A model generated the notes under the pieces. The model did no database searches. It saw nothing but the letters and a program-made list of their open reading frames with translations, and was not told the DNA's origin. From positions 1 through 38,330 of IMG/VR virus record IMGVR_UViG_3300029448_000127: a DNA stretch of 38,330 bases. One strand, given 5' to 3'. The position numbers were made by a program, and so were the translations under genes. This DNA comes from a virus. Shown here one piece after another: positions 26,012 through 32,222 of the stretch; the first letter of the stretch is position 1; every line of letters starts with the position of its first letter.

Positions 26012-26293
26012 CTAAAAAGGTTCTGCGGAAGAATGTAAGTCTACGTTCTCGCCACTAGGAGTAGAAGTACCCCAACCAAACATTTTTTTGGCATTGCCGA
26101 TGTAGTTTTTACTTAAACCTGCTTCTCTATCTTCTTTAGATTGGTTCTGTATTGCTGTTGCATCATAACCATACTGATCTGGCTCATCATTGACCCATAG
26201 ATCAACATCTAAATAAGATCCCTTTTTTCCTTTGTATAACTTTTCTTTATCAACTTTGTCTAAGTTGATTTTTACTGATAACAATCTTGGCAT
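26012..26293 (-). CDS. Conserved small protein, possible ssDNA-binding type
   Basis: The protein has 93 aa with a good ribosome binding site (AAGGAG about 10 nt before the ATG on the - strand). The pattern INLDKVDKEKLYKGKKGSYL, VNDEPDQYG and SKEDREAG followed by YIGNAKKM is one I associate with a common marine phage protein encoded among replication genes. It is acidic at the C-terminus (NVDLHSSAEPF), as in single-strand DNA-binding proteins whose acidic tail binds partners. Position between the annealing protein and the exonuclease supports that role, but the fold cannot be shown here. Confidence 0.5.
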   Translation of the reverse strand: MPRLLSVKINLDKVDKEKLYKGKKGSYLDVDLWVNDEPDQYGYDATAIQNQSKEDREAGLSKNYIGNAKKMFGWGTSTPSGENVDLHSSAEPF

Positions 26294-26308
26294 AATATTT
26301 CTTTCTCC

Positions 26309-26884
26309 TTATTGTAGTTTTTGTTTTTGCTTATCTTTAGCGTTAATAACAATTTGTTTGCTACGATCGCCTATTGGGATACTCTCCCAAAATTCTGCAA
26401 GTTCTTCTATTGTTTTAGTCTCCTTCATTAAATCTATATAATATCGACCGGGAACAGATTTTGGTTCTACTGTTACATCATGCTTGTTTGTAGCATCTGC
26501 ATCCTTTTCATTATCTATAGCAAACAAATTACCTAAAGCTCTTTTTAAACTATAAGATGCTGTAGAACCAGATATTTGCGCTGAATCCATACCCTTCTTT
26601 GCTATGCTATGCATTGCTGCGTGTTCAGTGCTTATACTAAGATCATCATCACAATCTAATAGTGTAACTGTAGTAACATTAAAAAGCTGTTCGCCATACA
26701 CTTCAATACGATCATGGCAGATTAATGTTGTATCATTTAAAGCCAATAAAGGTTTTACGGCTTCTAATATATCTTCAGCACTTCTATAACTATAATTGCC
26801 GAATTTGTTTTTTTGCCCCTTGGGGGCTTTTAACGAACTTTGTATATGTTGTAACTTTCTTCTTAGATGTATAATATCACTCAT
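26309..26884 (-). CDS. erf: ERF-family single-strand annealing protein
   Basis: The protein has 191 aa. It has LRRKLQHIQSSL at the start, FGNYSYRSAEDILEAVKPLL (28-47) and KKGMDSAQISGSTASYSLKR (97-116) with FAIDNEKDAD (121-130), the signature of ERF superfamily proteins. These coat single-stranded DNA and anneal complementary strands during phage recombination, usually with a partner exonuclease. Candidate partners here are the PD-(D/E)XK nuclease and the DEDD exonuclease. Its ATG overlaps the stop of the endonuclease VII-like gene by 8 nt. Confidence 0.9.
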   Translation of the reverse strand: MSDIIHLRRKLQHIQSSLKAPKGQKNKFGNYSYRSAEDILEAVKPLLALNDTTLICHDRIEVYGEQLFNVTTVTLLDCDDDLSISTEHAAMHSIAKKGMDSAQISGSTASYSLKRALGNLFAIDNEKDADATNKHDVTVEPKSVPGRYYIDLMKETKTIEELAEFWESIPIGDRSKQIVINAKDKQKQKLQ

Positions 26885-27332
26885 GTTTTTTGTTATATTT
26901 GCGTATCATCAATTGTCGATAATACATTGTTCTTGTTTTTTGATTCGTGCAGACCTGAATATTTTCTTTATCAGCTCCTAACTCCTCTAATAAATCACGC
27001 TGTTCAGCAGATGTCAAATCTCTGGCAAATCTTTTACATAACTGCGTAAGACCTACCGGGTGTAGCACATCCATTGCAGGGAACTCTAAATAATCAGCCA
27101 TAGCACGCAGGACTATTGGCAAATCTTCTTTTGTACCTTTGCACATACCTAAGAAAAAATTTTCAATCTTTCCTAGCATAGCATTACCCTCTCTTGATAA
27201 AACGCCACGAACTAATCCAGTCTGGTGATCGTGATCTAAGCACCAATCCGTGCTATTTCTTAACAACACCGGACATTGCGGTGGAGTAAAGTCTTCCCTA
27301 AACTGTGCTATTTCACTGTGTTTTAAGTACAT
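26877..27332 (-). CDS. Recombination endonuclease VII-like (His-Me finger) protein
   Basis: The protein has 151 aa. WCLDHDHQTGLVRGVL (30-45) and EGNAMLGKIE (48-57) match the core of T4-type endonuclease VII, a His-Me (beta-beta-alpha metal) nuclease that cuts branched DNA before packaging. The usual paired CxxC zinc ligands are not complete: one Cys at 20 and one at 31 are seen, while the second pair is replaced (SREGN instead of CxxCN). The active-site Asp/His cluster and the Asn are kept, so cleavage activity is likely with altered zinc binding. The start directly follows the stop of the small membrane gene. Confidence 0.8.
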   Translation of the reverse strand: MYLKHSEIAQFREDFTPPQCPVLLRNSTDWCLDHDHQTGLVRGVLSREGNAMLGKIENFFLGMCKGTKEDLPIVLRAMADYLEFPAMDVLHPVGLTQLCKRFARDLTSAEQRDLLEELGADKENIQVCTNQKTRTMYYRQLMIRKYNKKHE

Positions 27333-27512
27333 TTATTTTTTTAAGTTAAGTTTGTATACTATGTACTCAATCAAATTACACAACTGTAAATGACTTTCCT
27401 CTATAAATTTACCTACCACTATACATATAAAACCAAATATACCAATAGGTATCCAGATAATCTGTATACACACAAAAACTAACAAAGATATAATTCTAAC
27501 TATCTCTTTCAT
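27333..27512 (-). CDS. Small single-span membrane protein
   Basis: The protein has 59 aa, too short for a usual ORF cutoff. Residues 4-33 are very hydrophobic (IVRIISLLVFVCIQIIWIPI and on to GFICIVVGK), followed by a short cytoplasmic or periplasmic tail with IEYIVYKLNLKK. Its ATG lies 17 nt inside the coiled-coil gene, and its stop abuts the endonuclease VII-like ATG (TAAATG). Function is unknown; an early membrane peptide could inhibit superinfection or alter host physiology, but nothing in the sequence shows this. Confidence 0.55.
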   Translation of the reverse strand: MKEIVRIISLLVFVCIQIIWIPIGIFGFICIVVGKFIEESHLQLCNLIEYIVYKLNLKK

Positions 27513-27690
27513 TTTTTAGTGCAGTTATTTTTTTAATTGATTTAAGTAAGTCTGGCAACTTTTTATCAAGAATATATGATAAATTTGTTAATTTAGATTT
27601 TAATAAGAGATTTTCTCTCTCTGCTATTTGCACTTCTGCTATTAAGCATTGGCAGTTTTCTTCTAACTTTTTTACATATTCACTTTTCAT
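27496..27690 (-). CDS. Small coiled-coil protein
   Basis: The product has 64 aa, with heptad-like hydrophobic spacing over most of its length (EVQIAERENLLLKSKLTNLS). It is coupled upstream by an ATGA overlap with the 50-aa gene and overlaps the membrane gene downstream. It may pair with that membrane peptide. No family was recognised. Confidence 0.55.
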   Translation of the reverse strand: MKSEYVKKLEENCQCLIAEVQIAERENLLLKSKLTNLSYILDKKLPDLLKSIKKITALKNERDS

Positions 27691-27839
27691 AATTGTTCTA
27701 CTGTTAATATTTTACCTGCACCGCCACGTTTAAAAATACATATACCATCTCTATCTGGTTTTTTTTTAAGCAATAGCATTACAGCATCTTTTTCGTTATG
27801 CGCCCATTTTTGTGTTTTGCCAACATAATTATTTGGCAT
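27687..27839 (-). CDS. Tiny conserved-looking protein (50 aa)
   Basis: The product reads MPNNYVGKTQKWAHNEKDAV and goes on to LLLKKKPDRDGICIFKRGGAG, ending EQL. The ATGA overlap with the coiled-coil gene supports translation. The KRGGAG turn resembles a small DNA-binding or nucleotide-binding loop, but no family was recognised. It lies 32 nt after the methyltransferase stop. Confidence 0.5.
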   Translation of the reverse strand: MPNNYVGKTQKWAHNEKDAVMLLLKKKPDRDGICIFKRGGAGKILTVEQL

Positions 27840-27871
27840 ATCAAATCTTTTATATGTAATTTTATATGCGT

Positions 27872-29128
27872 TTATATAAGTCTGTTAATTAAAGTTACAA
27901 AAGCTTTTGCAGCACAATCTGGTACTATTCCATTCCCCAATGACCTAAGTCTGTCCAGCCTATGGGCAGACCCATTAGTTGCTCGACCCAATCTGGATTC
28001 AATCTTCCAGTTGCTTTTCCGCAATGACCTGCTATCTCCTCCTCCAGATTCGATTTGTTCCGATTCGCCAAACGATCTCGATTTTCCTCGGTAATCTTTG
28101 GGTGTACTTTGTTTGCCCTCGGTGTCGCCCACGACTCTTGGCTCTTCCCAATCGTGCTGTGGTTCATTTGGTCTAGCTGGGTATTGCATGATTCTACCGC
28201 ATCTCTGAGTTTTGCTCCAAAGAATTGGTTGCTTTTGTAACGCTTGCTCCGAAACCCTTTCTTCGTCATCTCTGTCTCGATCCGACCGCCTTCTGCGTCC
28301 GATGTCCTCGGAGTTGGGTAATTCATTACATCCTTGTATATCTGTACTGACTCCTCGTCCACTTGTTCCCTCAAGTTCGATGGGGTTTTTCTGCCCTTCC
28401 GACTTGTGGTTGCTTGTTTTATCAACGCCTCTCGACTTCTTAATGGCAACATGTCCATTGTGCTTGGAGTAGCCCAATTCTTCACTTGTTCTGTTAAGCA
28501 TCCCTCTATGTATTTCCTGCCTATGCTCTTTCTGTATGCTATCCTCTTTTTTATTCCCTCCTCTGTCCTTTCTATGTCTATCGTTGTAGGCGATATCCAT
28601 GCCAAGGATGAAGACTCGTTTTCTCTGGTGTGGTGCGCCAACTTCACTCGCTGAGAATATTCCTGCCGTTGTTCGGTAACCCATGCTTTCCATTGTTCGC
28701 AAGACATATTTGAGAACAGATTCTCCTTCTCTTGTTTTGGAGGTAATAATGCCCGGAACATTTTCTGCGAATATAATTCTTGGCTTGCATTGCTTAATTC
28801 CTTTTGCGATATGTGGGAATAGGTGTCTTGGATCTTCAGTTCCTTGACGATTTCCTGCAACAGAGAATGGTTGGCACGGAAAACCAAAGGACATGATGTC
28901 CACCTTTCCAAGAAACTTTTTGTATGGGAAGGTTTTAACGTCCGTATAGATAGGGGCTTCATGTAACAGATGCTCTTCCATCTTTTTAACCAAGTTGCAA
29001 ATTTGGTAAAGTTCGATTTCACAACAAGCGATTTCTCGCAGAGTCGGCAAAACTTTTCTGAGTCCAAGCCCAATGCCTTCGTATCCGCTACATAAGCTGA
29101 GATGTGTAATTGTTTTGGAAGTATCCAC
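27872..29128 (-). CDS. DNA cytosine-5 methyltransferase (phage Dcm-like)
   Basis: The protein has 418 aa and starts at GTG 29128. It transfers a methyl group from SAM to C5 of cytosine in DNA. Motif I is SLCSGYEGIG (11-20), motif IV GFPCQPFS with catalytic Cys85, motif VI ENVPG (122-126), motif VIII QRKRVFIL (168-175) and motif X LGNGIVP (397-403), so it should be active. Residues about 180-380 are a polar, low-order target recognition region. The likely role is protection against host restriction. The gene has clearly higher GC than its neighbours and few stops in any frame, which suggests transfer. A second, full-length frame overlaps it (27925-29130). The ATG of that frame and this GTG overlap as ATGTG, directly after the upstream stop. 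Confidence 0.88.
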   Translation of the reverse strand: MDTSKTITHLSLCSGYEGIGLGLRKVLPTLREIACCEIELYQICNLVKKMEEHLLHEAPIYTDVKTFPYKKFLGKVDIMSFGFPCQPFSVAGNRQGTEDPRHLFPHIAKGIKQCKPRIIFAENVPGIITSKTREGESVLKYVLRTMESMGYRTTAGIFSASEVGAPHQRKRVFILGMDIAYNDRHRKDRGGNKKEDSIQKEHRQEIHRGMLNRTSEELGYSKHNGHVAIKKSRGVDKTSNHKSEGQKNPIELEGTSGRGVSTDIQGCNELPNSEDIGRRRRSDRDRDDEERVSEQALQKQPILWSKTQRCGRIMQYPARPNEPQHDWEEPRVVGDTEGKQSTPKDYRGKSRSFGESEQIESGGGDSRSLRKSNWKIESRLGRATNGSAHRLDRLRSLGNGIVPDCAAKAFVTLINRLI

Positions 29129-29130
29129 AT
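27925..29130 (-). CDS. Alternative-frame ORF (401 aa) across the methyltransferase gene
   Basis: This frame is open for 401 codons from ATG 29130, which overlaps the upstream TAA (TAATG), so it has the better-looking start of the two. Other out-of-frame ORFs in the window reach only 139 codons. Its second half carries sequence I associate with real phage proteins: GCLTEQVKNWATPSTMDMLP, YPTPRTSDAEGG, GAKLRDAVE and LNPDWVEQLMGLPIGWTDL (378-395), the end of many methylase target domains. Its first half (SEKFCRLCEKSLVVKSN and WVTEQRQEYSQR) also recalls recurrent phage hypothetical proteins. It may be a dual-coded protein, a frameshift-accessible C-terminus, or only a conserved shadow of the methylase gene. 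Confidence 0.4.
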   Translation of the reverse strand: MWILPKQLHISAYVADTKALGLDSEKFCRLCEKSLVVKSNFTKFATWLKRWKSICYMKPLSIRTLKPSHTKSFLERWTSCPLVFRANHSLLQEIVKELKIQDTYSHISQKELSNASQELYSQKMFRALLPPKQEKENLFSNMSCEQWKAWVTEQRQEYSQRVKLAHHTRENESSSLAWISPTTIDIERTEEGIKKRIAYRKSIGRKYIEGCLTEQVKNWATPSTMDMLPLRSREALIKQATTSRKGRKTPSNLREQVDEESVQIYKDVMNYPTPRTSDAEGGRIETEMTKKGFRSKRYKSNQFFGAKLRDAVESCNTQLDQMNHSTIGKSQESWATPRANKVHPKITEENRDRLANRNKSNLEEEIAGHCGKATGRLNPDWVEQLMGLPIGWTDLGHWGME

Positions 29131-29315
29131 TAATCTTCTCCTGCTTCTAATTTTATATCTAGTTTTAATCTAGCAAGGTTTAATAAATGTTCTTCCCATT
29201 TATCTGATTCTATTCCCCAAAGAGAGTTCTTACGATTATCTCTTGCTCTAACTAATGCAAACGAAACTGCCTGCATGATATCCTCTACGTCTTTATATGT
29301 CATATTGTTTTTCAT
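29130..29315 (-). CDS. Small helical hypothetical protein
   Basis: The product has 61 aa, helical, with SFALVRARDNRKNSLWG followed by KWEEHLLNLARLKLDIK. The stop overlaps the ATG of the alternative frame of the methyltransferase gene. No family was recognised. It lies between the PD-(D/E)XK nuclease and the methyltransferase in the early operon. Confidence 0.55.
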   Translation of the reverse strand: MKNNMTYKDVEDIMQAVSFALVRARDNRKNSLWGIESDKWEEHLLNLARLKLDIKLEAGED

Positions 29316-29325
29316 AATTTGATTA

Positions 29326-30087
29326 TTATATATGGTTAATTAACAAGTTGTCCTTGAAGTAAAAGTCTCTTGCAGCATGAGCCTTAAAAATACCCCTGTC
29401 AAGCATCATCGTAGACCATTTTTTTGTATATACCTTACCCATTGAGTTACAAATACATATGCTATATATGTCTGGCAGGTAGTCTAATTTCTTTTCATTT
29501 TTTAACATAAATGATTCAATTGCCAGTTGGTAACAATCCTTATCATAGAATTTACCTTTTTCTTTTTCTGAACAATCTCTAAATTTATAATCAAACAAAC
29601 ATAACTTGCCCTCTTTTTTAGCAATTAAATCTAAACGACCTGCTATTTTTAAATTATGACAAGCTATAAGTTTCTCTGCCTCTACTGGAATTATGTCTTG
29701 TTGATCAAAATATTCCATTACAGGTAAAGCAAAATCGTCATATGGATCTTGATCTACGCTTTTGCTATTTATCATAGCATTAACTAATTTTTCTACCCGG
29801 TCATGTGCCGCAGTTCCAAATTCAGATGATGCTATTTTTTCTCCAGTAGCAGGCGATATAGGTAAGCCCCACATGTGTTGTGTTATTTGCTCATAAGTAT
29901 AATCTGGATTTTTACCTTTGAGTTCGATTGCCGTCTTAACTTTCCAAACATCTATAAAATGATTTGGAAGAATATTAAGTATCGTAGTAACACTTGGATA
30001 CATCCAAGGCATTTCTTTAATTTTAGTAACTGTCTCTATTTTTGATAGTACAGGTTTTTCTTTATCTGAGTAGTCGTATATGTGCAT
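29326..30087 (-). CDS. PD-(D/E)XK nuclease (RecB/Cas4-like)
   Basis: The protein has 253 aa. EFGTAAHDRVEKL (89-101) gives the family's conserved His95, Glu136/Glu138 follow, AGRLDLIAK (149-157) provides Asp153, FDYKFRD (165-171) holds the Asp-x-Lys, and Gln187 lies in the following helix. These are the motifs of RecB/Cas4-like PD-(D/E)XK exonucleases. The likely role is end resection that feeds the ERF annealing protein, or degradation of host DNA. The fold's metal ligands are complete. No Fe-S cysteines of the Cas4 type were seen. A 90-nt gap with a diverged repeat separates it from the winged-helix gene upstream. Confidence 0.85.
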   Translation of the reverse strand: MHIYDYSDKEKPVLSKIETVTKIKEMPWMYPSVTTILNILPNHFIDVWKVKTAIELKGKNPDYTYEQITQHMWGLPISPATGEKIASSEFGTAAHDRVEKLVNAMINSKSVDQDPYDDFALPVMEYFDQQDIIPVEAEKLIACHNLKIAGRLDLIAKKEGKLCLFDYKFRDCSEKEKGKFYDKDCYQLAIESFMLKNEKKLDYLPDIYSICICNSMGKVYTKKWSTMMLDRGIFKAHAARDFYFKDNLLINHI

Positions 30088-30133
30088 TGTATTATATTTA
30101 GTTAATATTAAATTTAAGACTTATAATAATGGG

Positions 30134-30176
30134 TTAAATATATTAATTGGTATTGGTGTTCCCAAATGGGAAAAGG
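30134..30176 (+). repeat. Dispersed repeat copy 1 with palindrome TTCCCAAATGGGAA
   Basis: A 43-44 nt stretch (ATATATTAATTGGTAT, GGT, TTCCCA, ending in GGCTTA) recurs at 34528-34571 with about 80 % identity, in the same orientation. This copy lies in the gap between the winged-helix and nuclease genes (30088-30177) and contains a 14-base palindrome. On the - strand it could be a leader hairpin or binding site for the nuclease gene. Confidence 0.65.
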
Positions 30177-30177
30177 C

Positions 30178-30480
30178 TTATTTGATTCTGTACCATGCTG
30201 TCCTGTCATATTTCTTTCGGTTGAACCGCCCAATCTCAATAAGATTCTGCCTCTCCAATGACTTAATGCCAAGCCAAATCTGCTTTGGACTTAAAAAAGA
30301 CATTGTCTTTGCAAGTTCGTTCGATGAGCCATACGTCCAGTAATATCCGTCACGCTTGTTTCGCCCGGTAACACTGTTTCTTTCGCACCAGTACCTGATG
30401 TATTCGTATAAAACCGCCTCTCTTAGCCCATGTTTACTTGCTATGACTGGGTCAAAGTAAAATTTTTTTTGCTGCTGCAC
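30178..30480 (-). CDS. Winged helix-turn-helix replication/regulatory protein
   Basis: The protein has 100 aa and starts at GTG 30480; no better start is seen. VLYEYIRYWCERN, then DGYYWTYGSSNELAKTMSFL and SPKQIWLGIKSLERQNLIEIG match the winged-helix domain found at the start of phage replication initiators and DnaD-like proteins. In this family the motif LSPKQIWxxIKxLExxxLI holds the recognition helix. The protein ends after the domain, so it lacks the usual C-terminal part. As the first gene of the early operon next to an iteron-like array it may bind the origin or act as the early regulator. Confidence 0.7.
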   Translation of the reverse strand: MQQQKKFYFDPVIASKHGLREAVLYEYIRYWCERNSVTGRNKRDGYYWTYGSSNELAKTMSFLSPKQIWLGIKSLERQNLIEIGRFNRKKYDRTAWYRIK

Positions 30481-30499
30481 AGGTTTTTTTTGTGTGCTA

Positions 30500-30710
30500 T
30501 TTACATATATGTCAACAAAAACCCCCGGTAAACCGCAGGTTTTGCCCGGTAAGCCGTAGGTTTTGCCCGGTAGACCCTGACAAACTGCCTGTTTTTTGCG
30601 TGCTATTTACAAATATGTCAGGATCACCCCGGTAGACAACGCCCGGCTGCACCGCCAGAACCCGGTTCGACCGCCTGTTTATCGTGCTATTTCGTTAATA
30701 TATACATATA
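30500..30710 (-). repeat. Three copies of a GTGCTATTTACAAATATGTCA-type motif
   Basis: The copies lie at about 30493-30513 (GTGCTATTTACATATATGTCA), 30602-30622 (GTGCTATTTACAAATATGTCA) and about 30682-30715 (diverged and longer). Each is preceded by a CCTGTTTTT-like block in at least two cases. Read on the - strand each is TGACATATnTGTAAATAGCAC. The core ACATATATGT is palindromic. They may be tandem operators or early promoters of the leftward operon. Confidence 0.6.
30524..30575 (+). repeat. Iteron-like tandem repeat CCCGGTAARCCGYAGGTTTTG
   Basis: Two full 21-base units and a partial third follow each other head to tail (from 30524 to about 30575). Further CCCGG-bearing copies without the full unit occur at 30628, 30650, 30661 and 30717. 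Each full unit contains a short inverted repeat (CGGTAA-CCG). Such iterons next to an initiator-like gene are typical of phage and plasmid origins. Confidence 0.65.
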
Positions 30711-30873
30711 GCATCCTCCCGGTTGTGCAGGGCTGCAGAAAATTTCTGGGATTTTTTGAAAAATAGCATGCTGTAAAATCAAGGCAGAAAAAAGCAGTGC
30801 AGGGCATGCAGGGTAGATTGTAGCAGGCTTGCATTATATGGTTGCAATATAGCATGCATTAATATTTATGGAA

Positions 30874-30903
30874 GATCTACGCTCATTCTTAAAAGCGTAG
30901 ATT
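30874..30903 (+). promoter_or_regulatory. 9-bp hairpin/inverted repeat before the AAA+ gene
   Basis: ATCTACGCT (30875-30883) and AGCGTAGAT (30894-30902) form a perfect 9-bp stem with a 10-nt loop, 23 nt before ATG 30926. No U-run follows on either strand, so it is not a standard terminator. It may be an operator or a 5' mRNA-stabilising hairpin. Confidence 0.55.
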
Positions 30904-30925
30904 AACTCAAATTAATAAAAACAAT

Positions 30926-32221
30926 ATGGAAGATTATAATACATTAAATGTACCAGAGTTGCGCGCTACTGTTCGCACTCTTATTAAAGAAGGCAAACTT
31001 CATGGCATGTCTGCTAGTAATACAGCGATGCTAAATAAAAAGCAGTGTTTAGATGCTATTAGTGCAAGTGCTATGGGAGAACCATATGTAGCAGAGCGCA
31101 CTACATCGGAAGCAGTAAGTAGCCATCTAAGTAGAAAGGAAGCTCTTATGAAGGAGCTAGCTGAAGTAATAGCAAGTGAAGAGGAGCAACCTGCATCTGT
31201 AGATATGGAGGAAGTTAAAAAGGAGATTAATAAAGCAGTGTCTACAGTAGCTAATAAAGTCGATAAGATGGAAGAGCTACTAGAAGATGCTCTGGCTACT
31301 CCTAAGACATTAAAGAGAGTAGCAGTACATGCTAAAGCTAAAGCAGGTAAAAATGCTATTGTTACAGAGTGCTTGCGCTTCTACAAAGCAGGAGAAGCTA
31401 ATGATACTAAGCTAATGCTTTTATCTCCTCCTAGCTTTGGCAAGTCACATGCAGTAAGGGAAGTAGGTCAGACCTATGATCTCTTCTTAGAACATGGCTG
31501 TAGCAGAGCTATTGATGAAATAGATAGACTAGAAGGCTCTCCTTCTCCAGATAGCGAGAAGGGAGGCTTCGTTACTCCAGATGGTAAGCTAGCACAAGCA
31601 GTCAGAGAAGCTTCCTCTGGTAAGACAGTGTTACTCTTCTTAGATGAAGTGCTAAGATGGAGCGAAAACACGCAAGCATTCCTTCTTACCTTCCTACAGG
31701 GAGTAAAGAAGTCTTCTGGTACAGTGTACAGCCTTACCACTAAGAAGACAGAAAAGGGAAACCTTGAAGTTATAGAATGCCCTACAGAGAACCTGCATAT
31801 TATTTGTGGAGCAAATCTTACAGCAGAGCAACCAATAGGAGCATTCTGGAGTAGGTTTAGAAAATACAGAATCGAGTTTTCAGAAGCTATAGCAGAGCAG
31901 ATCTGTAATGCTATTATGGAATCCTACAAAGTAGATCCTAAAGGCTTGAAGACATTCTGCAAGGCATTCGCTAAAGCTATGTCTAAGACCAGAGATCTCC
32001 AGAAGTCTGGGGCGATCTTTGTAGCTTGGGATTTTCGCAATCTAGAAGACGCTCTTAGAGTCTCCAGAGACGTTAGAGGGATTGCGCAGGAGATAGCATC
32101 TCTTACTCCTTCTCATTCGTGCTTATGGGACATGGACACAGGGGATTATGTCCCAGACTCCATCGCATCGCATGCTAAAATATGCGAAGAGTTCACTAAT
32201 AACGTCACAGCAGGAGTTTAA
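30926..32221 (+). CDS. AAA+ ATPase, MoxR/CobS-like
   Basis: The protein has 431 aa. Residues 5-45 look like a small SAP/Rho-N-type helical motif (LNVPELRATVRTLIKEGKL). A Glu/Lys-rich coiled coil covers about 70-125. The AAA+ core has Walker A PPSFGKS (168-174), Walker B LLFLDE (236-241), sensor 1 Asn297 in ICGANL, and Arg-finger candidates in FWSRFRKYRIEF. This matches MoxR-branch ATPases such as CobS, which work with a VWA/MIDAS partner to remodel proteins or insert metal. The next gene, one base later, is that partner. No CobN-like chelatase subunit exists here, so cobalamin synthesis is not shown. The GKS loop lacks the usual second Gly of GxxGxGK. Confidence 0.82.
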   Translation: MEDYNTLNVPELRATVRTLIKEGKLHGMSASNTAMLNKKQCLDAISASAMGEPYVAERTTSEAVSSHLSRKEALMKELAEVIASEEEQPASVDMEEVKKEINKAVSTVANKVDKMEELLEDALATPKTLKRVAVHAKAKAGKNAIVTECLRFYKAGEANDTKLMLLSPPSFGKSHAVREVGQTYDLFLEHGCSRAIDEIDRLEGSPSPDSEKGGFVTPDGKLAQAVREASSGKTVLLFLDEVLRWSENTQAFLLTFLQGVKKSSGTVYSLTTKKTEKGNLEVIECPTENLHIICGANLTAEQPIGAFWSRFRKYRIEFSEAIAEQICNAIMESYKVDPKGLKTFCKAFAKAMSKTRDLQKSGAIFVAWDFRNLEDALRVSRDVRGIAQEIASLTPSHSCLWDMDTGDYVPDSIASHAKICEEFTNNVTAGV

Positions 32222-32222
32222 C

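Larger units (their letters stand above)
30481..30925. promoter_or_regulatory. Divergent non-coding control region, candidate replication origin
   Basis: These 445 bases contain no gene. They hold a tandem array of CCCGGT units, three copies of a GTGCTATTT-N-ATATGTCA type motif pointing to the - strand, several TAGCATGC palindromes, and a 9-bp hairpin just before the + strand gene. A TTGACA hexamer on the - strand lies inside the first GTGCTATTT copy, but no clear -10 follows at standard spacing. The region separates the leftward early operon from the rightward AAA+/VWA cassette. Confidence 0.6.

Noticed and set aside
27798-28654. Several + strand ORFs across the methyltransferase gene
   Set aside because: They lack recognisable motifs and ribosome binding sites. 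They reflect the low stop content of the gene and are used only as a note on its composition.
30655-30675. GGTTCGACC resembling a tRNA T-loop
   Set aside because: No matching 5-bp stem or acceptor stem is found around it; it belongs to the CCCGGT-rich repeat region.
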